A program made the translations under genes and the position numbers. This document shows, one piece after another, positions 33,231 through 41,645 of a stretch of DNA of 64,000 nucleotides (positions are counted from its first letter, which is position 1; every line of letters begins with the position of its first letter). This stretch comes from Peribacillus simplex NBRC 15720 = DSM 1321 (GTDB lineage Bacteria; Bacillota; Bacilli; Bacillales; DSM-1321), in contig NZ_CP017704.1 of assembly GCF_002243645.1 (NCBI RefSeq), positions 3,676,001 through 3,740,000 of the forward strand. The letters are read 5' to 3'. The notes under the pieces are model-generated. The model searched no databases. It saw only the letters and a list, made by a program, of their open reading frames with translations, and was not told where the DNA came from.

Positions 33231-33556
33231 ATGCTAATTGAAAGTATGAGTGATTTTTTTTATGAGCCATTATACATACCTATTTTATTGATACTGCTTG
33301 GATTATTATATTTTGGTATTTTAGTATATAGTTTTACAAAAATTAAGTTTAATATCATAGGATATTTTTAATAGGAATATCTATAACAACATATCTCCTT
33401 GTTGGATTGTATATGACCGGAAAAGGATATTATTTAGACGGACACACTCCGGAAATGTTAGTTTTTGGAGGTTTTGGGTTTTTAGAACTTGCTTTGTTAA
33501 CTTATCCTTATATATTCCTTACTTTGGCGGTAGCTCTTGGGGAAAAAGGCGAATAA
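33231..33556 (+). pseudogene. Membrane protein gene with a one-base frameshift
   Basis: From ATG 33231 (AGAAGGGGG upstream) the frame reads MLIESMSDFFYEPLYIPILL through a hydrophobic helix and stops at IIGYF. In the +1 frame it goes on without a break: LIGISITTYLLVGLYMTGKG, then YYLDGHTPEMLV, a third helix and LGEKGE, stop. One missing T in the TTTTT run near 33370 explains the break. The intact product would be about 108 residues with three helices. It is either a true frameshift, a homopolymer sequencing error or slippage-controlled. Confidence 0.75.
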
Positions 33557-33616
33557 TTAAGGTGGTTTATTTCTTATCTTGAGAATTGATTAACAATAAT
33601 AAATTGCGTGCCGCGA

Positions 33617-33655
33617 AGCCCCAAGACTTGTGGAAAATCACCATTCTTGGGGGCT
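33617..33655. terminator. Terminator between convergent units
   Basis: AGCCCCAAGA pairs with TCTTGGGGGCT across a long loop. Confidence 0.65.
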
Positions 33656-33676
33656 ATTGTGATGCATTAAGACTAA

Positions 33677-34471
33677 TTAACGATCCATTGTTTCGTTTTT
33701 AGTTTCGATGCCAAATAACCAACGAAGTGATTGAATGAAGTAGGTAGAAAAGAACAGGTCATCATGAGTTCCTTCTGGATCTGACGCAAATAATAGATTA
33801 GATTCCAAATAGCCTTCCTTGATAAATTCAAGATGGGCCTTCTTCGTGTAGTCAACCATATGCTGTTGTATCGTTTCTTTATAAATTCCCTCTAATTCCC
33901 CAACATATAAATAGAGCTGATGATCTTTACGATTCACAGTTGGTTTGATATAGATATTTCCTTGCCGTTCAATCTTTTCCCTTTGAAGATAGCGAAGAAC
34001 ATCCTCGTACCAAAAGGAAGCAGATAAAGAGATATATTGATGGAATATCTCTGGATAATAATAGGAGGCGAAAATCGAAACAAGTCCTCCAAGTGAGCAG
34101 CCAGAAATAGCTGTATGTGAAGGTTCAGGATTCGTAGCATAATGGGCATCTAAATAGGGCTTTATTTCGGTTACTACAGTATGTAAATAAACCTGCGCTT
34201 GTCCTTCAAAGCTAGAAGCATGTGGTGCAAGTGATGGTGCTTCCCACGGCGTATAGTCATTTTTGCGATCAATTGGTTCAATTCCAATAACGATAAGTGG
34301 TTCAATTTGACCTGAAAGAATTAAATGATCGATATAGTTTGCAGCTTGCTTGGCAGTTTCTCCACCATCATGCATATAGATCGTTCGGTATTTCTTGGTT
34401 TGATCGTAACCTGAGGGTAAGATGACACATACCTCATAGTTGGCAATTTTCTCATCAAGGTATTGAATCAT
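33677..34471 (-). CDS. Esterase of the enterochelin/bacillibactin esterase type, Fur-regulated
   Basis: A 264-residue alpha/beta hydrolase. Seen: the nucleophile elbow GCSLGGLVS, an oxyanion-region HDGGE, and the catalytic histidine in EGTHDDLFF near residue 241. The fold and motifs match the esterase D/IroE/Bes group. A Fur-type palindrome lies 58 bp upstream of its ATG and GTGGAGG is the ribosome-binding site. Iron control and family suggest hydrolysis of a ferric tri-catecholate siderophore in the cytoplasm to release iron. No siderophore biosynthesis or uptake genes are in the window, so it may act on imported xenosiderophores. Confidence 0.82.
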   Translation of the reverse strand: MIQYLDEKIANYEVCVILPSGYDQTKKYRTIYMHDGGETAKQAANYIDHLILSGQIEPLIVIGIEPIDRKNDYTPWEAPSLAPHASSFEGQAQVYLHTVVTEIKPYLDAHYATNPEPSHTAISGCSLGGLVSIFASYYYPEIFHQYISLSASFWYEDVLRYLQREKIERQGNIYIKPTVNRKDHQLYLYVGELEGIYKETIQQHMVDYTKKAHLEFIKEGYLESNLLFASDPEGTHDDLFFSTYFIQSLRWLFGIETKNETMDR

Positions 34472-34528
34472 GTATTTTCCTCCACGTCCTTTAGAACATT
34501 CGTATTTTGAAGATTAGAAAAAAATAAA

Positions 34529-34549
34529 TGATAATGATAACCATTATCA
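34529..34549. promoter_or_regulatory. Fur box
   Basis: A 21-bp near-palindrome that begins TGATAATGAT and ends ACCATTATCA, the 7-1-7 Fur pattern with one mismatch in the centre. It is upstream of the esterase on the minus strand. The remaining 34550-34831 holds no gene; CCTCATTA (34733) and TAATGAGG (34783) form an 8-bp inverted repeat of unknown meaning before metN. Confidence 0.88.
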
Positions 34550-34831
34550 TTTATAATTATAATATACTCTCTATTATTTTGAAAGGAATAATCCGATTAA
34601 TAGAGTGAAAACTCAAAAAAGCCAATCATAAAGGATGATGATTATGAAATAATCACGCATATCTAAGAATGGTATATAAAAAGCCAATAGTAAGAGGGAG
34701 CTTAAATGTTAATTTGTGTCTTTGCATTAGGTCCTCATTAGTTGATAAAATGGTTCTCAGTTGTGTTTCTTTGATGAAACTATAATGAGGATCGATATGC
34801 TTATCTTTCAACAAATAGAAAGTGGGATTTT

Positions 34832-35581
34832 ATGATTAACCTGCATCAAGTGAGTAAAAAATTTTCACAGTTTCAGGCAATTAAGTCTGTTACTTTAACA
34901 ATACCTAAAGGTGAAATTCATGGAATAATCGGAGCAAGTGGAGCAGGGAAATCAACGTTGCTGCGGCTAATGAATTTGTTGGAGACCCCAGATGCGGGTG
35001 AAGTGGAGGTAAACGGCCAAAGATTGACAACATTGAACAATAAAGCACTTCGAGGGGCACGGAAGTCGATTGGCATGATCTTTCAGCATTTTAATCTTGT
35101 GGCAAATAAAACGGTTTATGACAATGTGGCAGCCTCTTTAGAGCTGGCAAATTATCCAAAGAAAGAACGTCGGAGCCGTGTTGTAGAGTGTCTTCAATTT
35201 GTCGGATTGGAGAAGGAGATGGAGAGATATCCTGCACAATTAAGTGGGGGACAAAAGCAACGTGTTGCCATTGCAAGGGCATTGGCAAATAACCCGCAAG
35301 TGTTATTATGTGATGAACCGACCTCTTCCCTTGATCCAAATACAACGGCTGAAATATTAGACGTGCTAGAGAACATAAACAAACGCTTCGGTGTGACGAT
35401 TGTCATTGTTAGTCATGAGCTGGATGTCATTAAAAGTATATGCAATCGTGTTACGATCATGGCAGATGGAGAGATTTATGGCACTGTCTTAATCGAACCA
35501 ACCGGGATTCAAAAAAGGGATAATCGTCCAGAATACTTTATCGAACAATTAGCAGAGAATGGTGGGCTAGGTCATGCCTGA
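34832..35581 (+). CDS. metN: Methionine ABC transporter ATPase, short form without NIL domain
   Basis: A 249-residue ATP-binding subunit of a MetNIQ-type importer. Seen: Walker A GASGAGKST, Q-loop MIFQHFNLV, signature LSGGQKQRVAIARAL, Walker B VLLCDEPTSSLD, and H-loop IVIVSHELDV. Canonical MetN runs to about 340 residues, with a C-terminal NIL/ACT-like domain that binds methionine and shuts the transporter (trans-inhibition). Here the protein ends soon after the ATPase, so that control should be missing. The gene overlaps metI by 8 bp. Confidence 0.88.
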   Translation: MINLHQVSKKFSQFQAIKSVTLTIPKGEIHGIIGASGAGKSTLLRLMNLLETPDAGEVEVNGQRLTTLNNKALRGARKSIGMIFQHFNLVANKTVYDNVAASLELANYPKKERRSRVVECLQFVGLEKEMERYPAQLSGGQKQRVAIARALANNPQVLLCDEPTSSLDPNTTAEILDVLENINKRFGVTIVIVSHELDVIKSICNRVTIMADGEIYGTVLIEPTGIQKRDNRPEYFIEQLAENGGLGHA

Positions 35582-36236
35582 GATTTTAGTTCAATATGAG
35601 GCAGAAATTTGGCAGTCAATTGGAGAAACCATTACCATGGTTGGTGTGTCCATTTTAGCTGCGATTTTGATTGGATTGCCTGTCGGGACCTTGCTATTTC
35701 TTTGTAGGAAGGGTCATTTGCTTGAAAATCCGTGGGCTTTCTCGATTTTAAATTTACTTGTCAATATTATCCGTTCATTCCCATTTTTGTTATTGGTTGT
35801 TTTTTTAATCCCGTTTACAAGACTCATAATCGGCACAGCCATTGGTACAGCATCTGCTTGCGTTCCATTAGCGATCATTGCCATTGCCCATTATTCGCGA
35901 TTGGTCGAGCAATCTTTATTGGACGTGCCAAAGGGTGTGATCGAGGCAGCCATTTCCATGGGGGCTTCTGTAAAGGATGTCATATTCAAATTTCTTTACG
36001 TGGAGGCTCGTTCAGGGCTTGTCCTCGGACTAACAACATCGATTATCAGCTTTATTTCATATTCAACGATCATGGGTGTGGTCGGAGGCGGTGGTATCGG
36101 CGATTTTGCCATCAGGTATGGCTATCAGCAGTTTAAAACAGAGCTAATGATTTATATGATTATCATTATGATTATTCTAGTACAGCTTATCCAATTTATT
36201 GGAACAGCTGTAGCCAGAATGATTGATAAAAGATAA
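35574..36236 (+). CDS. metI: Methionine ABC transporter permease
   Basis: A 220-residue, five-helix permease with the EAA loop: EAAISMGASVKDVIFKFLYVEA. RSFPFLLLVVFLIPFTRLIIGT and GVVGGGGIGDFAIRYGYQQF are typical of MetI. Its ATG lies within the end of metN (overlap ATGCCTGA), so the two are translationally coupled. It forms the membrane channel with MetN. Confidence 0.92.
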   Translation: MPEILVQYEAEIWQSIGETITMVGVSILAAILIGLPVGTLLFLCRKGHLLENPWAFSILNLLVNIIRSFPFLLLVVFLIPFTRLIIGTAIGTASACVPLAIIAIAHYSRLVEQSLLDVPKGVIEAAISMGASVKDVIFKFLYVEARSGLVLGLTTSIISFISYSTIMGVVGGGGIGDFAIRYGYQQFKTELMIYMIIIMIILVQLIQFIGTAVARMIDKR

Positions 36237-36254
36237 ATAATGGAGGGAAACATC

Positions 36255-37082
36255 ATGAAAAAAATACTCTTTCTCATGACAGCAATTATGTTGCTTTTAG
36301 TAGGATGTGGAAAGGCGAATGAAGTAAAAGAGAAAGAAAATGCGCAGAATCAGGAGAAGGAAGAGGTAACATTGAAAGTGGCCTCACTCATTCCCCCAAT
36401 GACGGAAATTCTTGAGCTTGTTAAACCAAAGCTAGCAGAGGAGGGTATTAACCTGGAAATGGTTGTATTAGGTGATAATGTGCAGCCTAACACCGCACTA
36501 GCGGCAGGAGAAGTGGATGTGAACTTCTTCCAACACGTTCCATATATGGAGGAATTCAATCGAAACAAAAATGCCGAGCTTGTACCAGTGAAACCAATTT
36601 ATTTTGCCAATTATGGTGTGTATTCCAAAGAATACGATTCAATCGATCAATTGCCAGAGGGTGCCGTTATTGCCATTGCAAATGATGTGTCGAATATTGA
36701 TCGTTCATTGGCATTGCTAGCACAACATAAAGTTATTACTTTAAAAGAAAAAAAGGGTCCATACTATACAATGTCTGATATTACTGAGAACCCTAAAAAC
36801 TATAAGTTTAAAGAAGTGGATTTATTAATGCTAGCGAGAACGTATGATGAAGCAGATGCGATAGTGATAACACCTGCCTACGCTGCACCGCTTGGTTTGA
36901 CACCAAAAAATGACGCTCTTCTCACAGAAGGTGTTGAAAATGACTTTGCGATTACATTAGTAGCACGCAAGGATAACGTGGATTCTGAGCCAGTCCAAAA
37001 GTTGGCCAAGGCTATGACAAGCCCAGAGGTACGTAAATTTTTAGAAGAGAATTATAGTGAAACTGCCATACCGGCATTTTAA
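36255..37082 (+). CDS. metQ: Methionine-binding lipoprotein
   Basis: A 275-residue NlpA/MetQ-family substrate-binding protein. Lipobox LLVGC places the lipidated cysteine at residue 18. Mature part: VTLKVASLIPPMTEIL, AAGEVDVNFFQHVPYMEEFN (the VDVNFFQH segment is diagnostic), and VIAIANDVSNIDRSLALL. The start at ATG 36255 is used because GGAGGG lies 7 nt upstream; ATG 36240 overlaps it. D-/L-methionine or a related amino acid is the expected ligand. It is the last gene of the metNIQ operon, before a strong terminator. Confidence 0.92.
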   Translation: MKKILFLMTAIMLLLVGCGKANEVKEKENAQNQEKEEVTLKVASLIPPMTEILELVKPKLAEEGINLEMVVLGDNVQPNTALAAGEVDVNFFQHVPYMEEFNRNKNAELVPVKPIYFANYGVYSKEYDSIDQLPEGAVIAIANDVSNIDRSLALLAQHKVITLKEKKGPYYTMSDITENPKNYKFKEVDLLMLARTYDEADAIVITPAYAAPLGLTPKNDALLTEGVENDFAITLVARKDNVDSEPVQKLAKAMTSPEVRKFLEENYSETAIPAF

Positions 37083-37096
37083 TTTTGATACAAAGA

Positions 37097-37130
37097 AAGG
37101 GCTATTCCTTCAACAGGAATAGCCCTTATT
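37097..37130 (+). terminator. metNIQ terminator
   Basis: Perfect 13-bp stem AAGGGCTATTCCT / AGGAATAGCCCTT, then ATTTA. Confidence 0.9.
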
Positions 37131-37464
37131 TACGTATCAGTTTAACTTTGTGATCACCCATCGTCTAGCTACTATTAAAAATACTGTCCAGCTTGCCAAT
37201 TTTGTGGCTCCTGGACAGCCCATCTTTGTTCAATATTCCAAAGAAAACATACAAATCTATTAGCCTATCCTCTTTGTAATGAAAACTATTTCCTTCATTA
37301 TTAATCCGTTTAGTAAAAAGTCCCTTCAATTCTTGAATAAAAGTAGAAACTCTTCTAAAATATATTTAGTCCATAATTTTACAGTGAATAAAAATATTAC
37401 ATAAAAAAGAAATCTGGTAATCTCTAAGGTTTTATAAGAAAAGAAGTTGAAAGGACTTTCAATA
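37131..37464. other. Intergenic region before the LXG toxin gene
   Basis: No gene seen. It holds an inverted repeat CTGTCCAG (37184) / CTGGACAG (37211). The two small helper genes that often precede LXG toxins are absent. Confidence 0.6.
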
Positions 37465-39249
37465 ATGTCTATGATTTACGAATCTCAAACACTAGTTCAG
37501 GCAATGCAAACACGTGTCGGACAATATAAGGACCTAAAAGAACAGCTAACGGAATTAACAAAAGGATTTGAGAGTATCGTTAATTTGGATGATGAGCTGC
37601 AGGGGCAAGGCGCAGTGGCAATCAAAGGGTTTTACAAAGCACAGATCGATGTCGTGGATTCTTGGCTGCGTCTGATCAATCGGCATGTTGCCTTTTTAAG
37701 TGGAATTCAAGGAGATACAATCGAAGCGAACCTTAGTGAAACCGTGGTTACGGTCCCTTTTTTAGAGGAAGAGCTGACAAATGCCACTCGAAATTCCAAG
37801 GAAATGGTCTCAGCCCAGAAAAATGATCTGAAAAAAATATTTGCTGGAATTGATGATATCATTCAGTTAGAGCCCTTTTCCGACGATGCGTTCTTTGAGA
37901 ATATGGAGAAGGCTGACAAGAAACGGACCCAAACGATAGATAAAGTAAACGAAATCGATCATAAGTGGACGGCTGAATATGCTAAATCCGAAGCGGACCA
38001 AGCGGCAGTGACGGCACTCATGGAGCAATTGAAAGTATCCAGTACAAGAGGAGGAGTAGTATCCCCGCTCTATTTTAATGCAACAGCTTATAAAAATAGT
38101 GAAGCCTATAAAAACCTGGAAGTTAGGAAAAAAGAGACCGCGCAATATCTGAAGGTTAAGAAAGAGGAAGCGGAGAATCGCCGGATCAAAGAATTAAAGG
38201 CACAACTCGATCATGTAACAGATCCAGATGAGTTCCTCAAAATCGCCAAGCAGATCGGGTATGAAAACTTAGGGCCTACCCAGCAGCAATATGTTATGCA
38301 GCTAGAAGCGTCCAAGCAAACAGCAGACATTGCAAAAGGAATCGGCGTAGGCTTTTATGATGTAGGGAAAGACTTTGTGACAGGGGTTTGGGACTTTGTC
38401 ACAAATCCTGGGGAAACGGTTGAAGGTGTAGCAAATTCAATCATGCACCCGATAAAAACCTATAAATATATATCCAAATCCATCTCCGACTCATATGAAA
38501 GAGATATGGTAAATGGCGATGCCTATTCGCGGGCTCACTGGGTATCCTATGCCCTCGGAACAGTCGTCACATCAGTAGTAGGAACAAAAGGAGCAGGAGC
38601 CGTAACGAAGACTGGGGTAGCGACAACCAAAGCCGCTGCAGTAAAAGGTGCTACGAAGGCAAAAGAACTAGTCTCTATCCCTAACCTATTGCCATACAAC
38701 CCTAAAAACCAACTGTCGTTGGCAGGGGGAGTACCTTATAATGTGGTTAATGGTGTGGGGTTGAGAGATCAGTTAATTTCAATGGCGAGAGTGGAGTCTG
38801 AAATTAATGGTAAGCGTGCGGGTAAAATTGATTACGATTTAGCTAAAGATTATATTAGAAATGTCGAGACAATAACAGGATTAAAGATTCATAAAGCACA
38901 AACGGAACAATTAAAGGAAGCTTTAAGGAATCATAAATTTGAAAAAATGACACCAGTTGAGACTATGAAACATAGAAACAAGTTTAACAGTGTAAAAGAC
39001 AAACTAATAAGTGAATGGGAAGGAAAAACAGGACAAAAATGGCCTCGTTATACTGAAGAAGTTTATGATAAGAACGGTAGAGTCGTAAGAGATATCGGGC
39101 AACCTTATGATGCGCATCATATTATAGAAAATAATTTTGGTGGTCCACATGAATGGTGGAATATACATCCTGCCAAATTTCCTGATGAACATCAGGCAGG
39201 CATTCATGGTAAAGGATCTCCATCAAATAAATTGTTTCCAAGGAGGTAA
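37465..39249 (+). CDS. LXG-domain polymorphic toxin with HNH-type nuclease C-terminus
   Basis: A 594-residue substrate of the type VIIb secretion system. An N-terminal helical LXG domain (residues 1-200: YESQTLVQAMQTRVGQYKDL, then AIKGFYKAQIDVVDSW) is followed by a coiled-coil linker (YLKVKKEEAENRRIKELKAQ). A pre-toxin region (GIGVGFYDVGKDFVTGVWDF) and a hydrophobic Ala/Gly stretch come next. The variable tip from about residue 440 ends with DAHHIIENNFGGPHEWWNI and PAKFPDEHQAGIHG, an HNH/His-Me-finger nuclease. It resembles the tips of B. subtilis YobL/YxiD-type toxins. ATG 37465 is taken over TTG 37447 since AAAGGA lies between them. The cognate SUKH immunity gene follows immediately. Confidence 0.9.
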   Translation: MSMIYESQTLVQAMQTRVGQYKDLKEQLTELTKGFESIVNLDDELQGQGAVAIKGFYKAQIDVVDSWLRLINRHVAFLSGIQGDTIEANLSETVVTVPFLEEELTNATRNSKEMVSAQKNDLKKIFAGIDDIIQLEPFSDDAFFENMEKADKKRTQTIDKVNEIDHKWTAEYAKSEADQAAVTALMEQLKVSSTRGGVVSPLYFNATAYKNSEAYKNLEVRKKETAQYLKVKKEEAENRRIKELKAQLDHVTDPDEFLKIAKQIGYENLGPTQQQYVMQLEASKQTADIAKGIGVGFYDVGKDFVTGVWDFVTNPGETVEGVANSIMHPIKTYKYISKSISDSYERDMVNGDAYSRAHWVSYALGTVVTSVVGTKGAGAVTKTGVATTKAAAVKGATKAKELVSIPNLLPYNPKNQLSLAGGVPYNVVNGVGLRDQLISMARVESEINGKRAGKIDYDLAKDYIRNVETITGLKIHKAQTEQLKEALRNHKFEKMTPVETMKHRNKFNSVKDKLISEWEGKTGQKWPRYTEEVYDKNGRVVRDIGQPYDAHHIIENNFGGPHEWWNIHPAKFPDEHQAGIHGKGSPSNKLFPRR

Positions 39250-39252
39250 TTG

Positions 39253-39693
39253 ATGGTGGCTAAATTTGATTATATTAAAAATAGTAATCATAAGTTTTTT
39301 CCATTAAAAGAAAAAGACCTTATTAAAGCAGAGGAAAGACTCGGATTTAAATTTCCCCCTGAACTAAGGGAGTTTTACTTAGAAGTTGGTTATGGTTTTT
39401 TTAAAGGCAATAATGAGAATTCAATAAGTAGATTAATGGATCCTGATACTATTGCAGATATTACACTAAGGGAAGGTATCTATGAGTATGACCCTGACTT
39501 AGAGGGGATATATGAAGAAGCAGACAAAATTGTTTTTTATGAAGTAAACGAGGGTGTATATTTAACACTTGATTTAAATGATACTCAAAGGAACTCTGTA
39601 CACTTCTTTGACAATAAAATAGCTGATTCATTAGAGAGTTTTATAAAAAAAGTTGATAAAGACAATGAATACTTTTTTGATATGATGGAGTAA
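39253..39693 (+). CDS. SMI1/KNR4 (SUKH) immunity protein for the LXG toxin
   Basis: A 146-residue acidic protein whose AAGGAGG ribosome-binding site lies inside the last codons of the toxin gene; ATG 39253 starts 3 bp after the toxin stop. KAEERLGFKFPPELREFYLE is the SUKH signature (E..LG...P..... FY), and the fold continues as VYLTLDLNDTQRNSVHFFDN. SUKH proteins neutralise diverse nuclease toxins by direct binding. Immediate downstream position and coupled translation make it the cognate antitoxin of the LXG protein, comparable to YobK beside YobL. Confidence 0.9.
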   Translation: MVAKFDYIKNSNHKFFPLKEKDLIKAEERLGFKFPPELREFYLEVGYGFFKGNNENSISRLMDPDTIADITLREGIYEYDPDLEGIYEEADKIVFYEVNEGVYLTLDLNDTQRNSVHFFDNKIADSLESFIKKVDKDNEYFFDMME

Positions 39694-39710
39694 TAACTAT
39701 TGAAACTTAT

Positions 39711-39748
39711 CCTTGATTGGCAAAATGCCTTTCAAGGTTCCTTTTTTT
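39711..39748 (+). terminator. Toxin-immunity pair terminator
   Basis: CCTTGA and TCAAGG arms around TTGGCAAAATGCCTT (inner GGCAAAATGCC pairing), then CCTTTTTTT. Confidence 0.75.
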
Positions 39749-39856
39749 GTAGGGCTTCCCAGTGAACCCTTTATTATTTTAAGAATAGAAATAACTCTAC
39801 TACTGAATGTCAATGTCTAACACTTAGGTGGATTGAAACCCAATAGGAGGTAACTT

Positions 39857-40252
39857 ATGCAAAAAGAAGGATTTGTATCATTTTGGGTAGGGAATATTAA
39901 CTCATCAGAGGAATTAGACAATTTACTTGAAATTTCTTATACAGAGGATGGGGATTTTATTCCATCAATGTTTGCTCGAAGTTTTGGCATCGATAGATAT
40001 GACGACGCTGTTAGAGAAGCGGATTTTTATGATGAAGCTGATAACTCGCTAAGTCGATTATTAGAAGGGTTCTCTTACGATGATGATATTATTCCTAAAT
40101 TTTCTTCATTGTGTGGCGCACAGTTGCCAAGTGAGTATAATGTTGTTATTCTCCTATACAACTTTAAATATGAGGGAATTAAAAAGAAAATCACAATTAA
40201 TAAAAGTGATTTAGAGTTTTTAGGTGCAGTAAATACTTGTAATTTAAGTTAA
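39857..40252 (+). CDS. Imm22-family immunity protein
   Basis: A 131-residue protein starting MQKEGFVSFWVGNINSSEEL, with an AGGAGG ribosome-binding site. Lines such as ISYTEDGDFIPSMFARSFGI and the following YDD..READFYDEADNSLSRLL fit the immunity-22 family found beside polymorphic toxins. No toxin gene precedes it, so it is an orphan immunity gene guarding against related strains (inference). A terminator identical in layout to that at 47291 follows. Confidence 0.78.
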   Translation: MQKEGFVSFWVGNINSSEELDNLLEISYTEDGDFIPSMFARSFGIDRYDDAVREADFYDEADNSLSRLLEGFSYDDDIIPKFSSLCGAQLPSEYNVVILLYNFKYEGIKKKITINKSDLEFLGAVNTCNLS

Positions 40253-40253
40253 A

Positions 40254-40290
40254 AAACCTTGATTGGCTTAAGCTTTTCAAGGTTTTTTTA
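40254..40290 (+). terminator. Terminator, copy 1 of a duplicated block
   Basis: AAAAACCTTGA and TCAAGGTTTTT arms around TTGGCTTAAGCTTT. The same sequence occurs at 47291-47330, ahead of the second Syd copy. Confidence 0.85.
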
Positions 40291-40406
40291 TGTATTATAT
40301 ATAGTTCAAAGTTATAGAGGTTGCCTCGATTCTTTAACTTAAAGGAGATCGACTTTTTAGGTTGTAATTCTATTAGCTAATTAAATTACCGAAATGGGTG
40401 ATATCT

Positions 40407-40954
40407 TTGTCTATTAAGAAATCAATGCGCCAATACTTCAGATTGAGACAAGAGCTTGCTGATGAAGGAATGGACTTTTTATTTAAGACTTCAGTTACTG
40501 AAGAGCTTAATTCAATAATTTATGAAGGTGAAGTTGACGAAGAAGATTATATTACATGGAAACCTGTAGAAAAAACTACTTCACATGACTTAAAGCAGTT
40601 AGAAGAGAACGTAGAAGTGGTATTCCATAAATCAATTATTGAATATTTTAATTCGTATTGGTTCGCTGATTTAGACGGATTCTTAAATGATTTCTATATT
40701 AAATTAGATGCGGTTTTGCCAAACTTCGAGTTTGATTCATTCCGGGGGACCTTAGAGGGATATAAGAGCAATATAAGAGCAATCATAACAATAGACTTGA
40801 AAATATCCCTTTAGGTATCGAAGGGAATGGTTTGTTAGTGGTAATTGATAATGAGAACGGTAAGGTAAAGTTAGAGGATTTCGAAAGGAATTCATTTGAG
40901 GTTATTTCAGAAAGTATTGAAGCATTAATTTCTAAACTAAGAATAAAAAGATAG
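40407..40954 (+). pseudogene. syd: Syd-family immunity gene broken by an 11-bp tandem duplication
   Basis: From TTG 40407 the frame reads SIKKSMRQYFRLRQELADEG and KSIIEYFNSYWFADLDGFLN, a SecY-interacting Syd/SUKH-Syd protein as used for immunity in Bacillus. At 40762-40783 the 11-bp unit ATAAGAGCAAT occurs twice in tandem, shifting the frame. Removing one copy restores GYKSNHNNRLENIPLGIEGN, then GLLVVIDNENGKVKLEDFER, to the TAG at 40954, giving a complete protein. The current product stops early (after DLKISL). The event is simple and reversible by slippage. Confidence 0.88.
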
Positions 40955-40984
40955 TCGGAATAATTGACAGTTGATAAAACCGAG

Positions 40985-41015
40985 GTAAGTTGGTTCTATC
41001 AACTTTTTAATTTGA
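40985..41015 (+). repeat. Hairpin spacer, copy 1 (second at 46279)
   Basis: GTAAGTTGGTTCTATCAACT forms an AAGTTG-GTTCTAT-CAACTT hairpin. The same sequence followed by TTTGAAGAAATAT recurs at about 46279-46319, so the inter-cassette spacer was duplicated. Confidence 0.75.
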
Positions 41016-41101
41016 AGAAATATCTCACCCATAAAGGCAGATTCAGACTTAGATGATATTATTGAAATAATAGAAGACCTTGAAAATAAAGGAGAAACTA
41101 A

Positions 41102-41611
41102 ATGGATAAAACTCAAATTGCGAAAGACATTAGAGGTGCCATCAAAAGTGGCAAATTGGATACGGTAAGGGATTTACTTGTGAAAGAACCAGAAATGTTA
41201 ACATGGATGACGCCCTTTGGTACATGGTTACATACAGCAGCAGCTTATGGGCATTTAGAAATAATAGAATATCTTATTAATGCCGGGATAGATACTAATG
41301 CACAGGGTGGAACTTTTTCTACAAATGCCCTTGAAAGAGCCGCTACAAAAGGGCATTTAGATATTGCCGAATATCTCATTAAACAGAATGTTGAGATTGA
41401 TACTAGTGAACCAGATAGAAATCCTCTGTTTGCTGCAATATATGGTGGTCATTTTGAGATTGTTAAATTGTTAGTTGAGAATAATATAGATATAACCATA
41501 AAATACTCTGGTGACAACATGAAAGATATGGATACTTATGCATTTGCCATTGAAAGAGGACAAACTGAAATTGCTGAATATTTAAAGCAAAGAATGGATG
41601 TAAAAGAATAG
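41102..41611 (+). CDS. Ankyrin-repeat protein (immunity-like)
   Basis: A 169-residue protein of about four ankyrin repeats: GTWLHTAAAYGHLEIIEYLI, NALERAATKGHLDIAEYLIK, NPLFAAIYGGHFEIVKLLVE and a final TYAFAIERGQTEIAEYLK. AAGGAG precedes the ATG. It is closely similar to the N-terminal half of the next gene (shared lead-in 'AK.IR.AIK.G' and 'MTPFGTWLH'), so the two arose by duplication. Ankyrin proteins occur as immunity proteins in polymorphic toxin loci; the target is unknown. Confidence 0.82.
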   Translation: MDKTQIAKDIRGAIKSGKLDTVRDLLVKEPEMLTWMTPFGTWLHTAAAYGHLEIIEYLINAGIDTNAQGGTFSTNALERAATKGHLDIAEYLIKQNVEIDTSEPDRNPLFAAIYGGHFEIVKLLVENNIDITIKYSGDNMKDMDTYAFAIERGQTEIAEYLKQRMDVKE

Positions 41612-41645
41612 AAAAGTGAACTGAAAAGGAGGAAATAGTTAAGGG

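Noticed and set aside
34550-34831. SAM riboswitch or T-box ahead of metN
   Set aside because: No S-box core, T-box sequence or terminator/antiterminator pair could be found; only a short inverted repeat is present.
41040-41101. Tail of another immunity gene before the ankyrin gene
   Set aside because: An acidic open stretch (DSDLDDIIEIIEDLEN) exists but has no start and no in-frame stop before the ankyrin start; too short to support.
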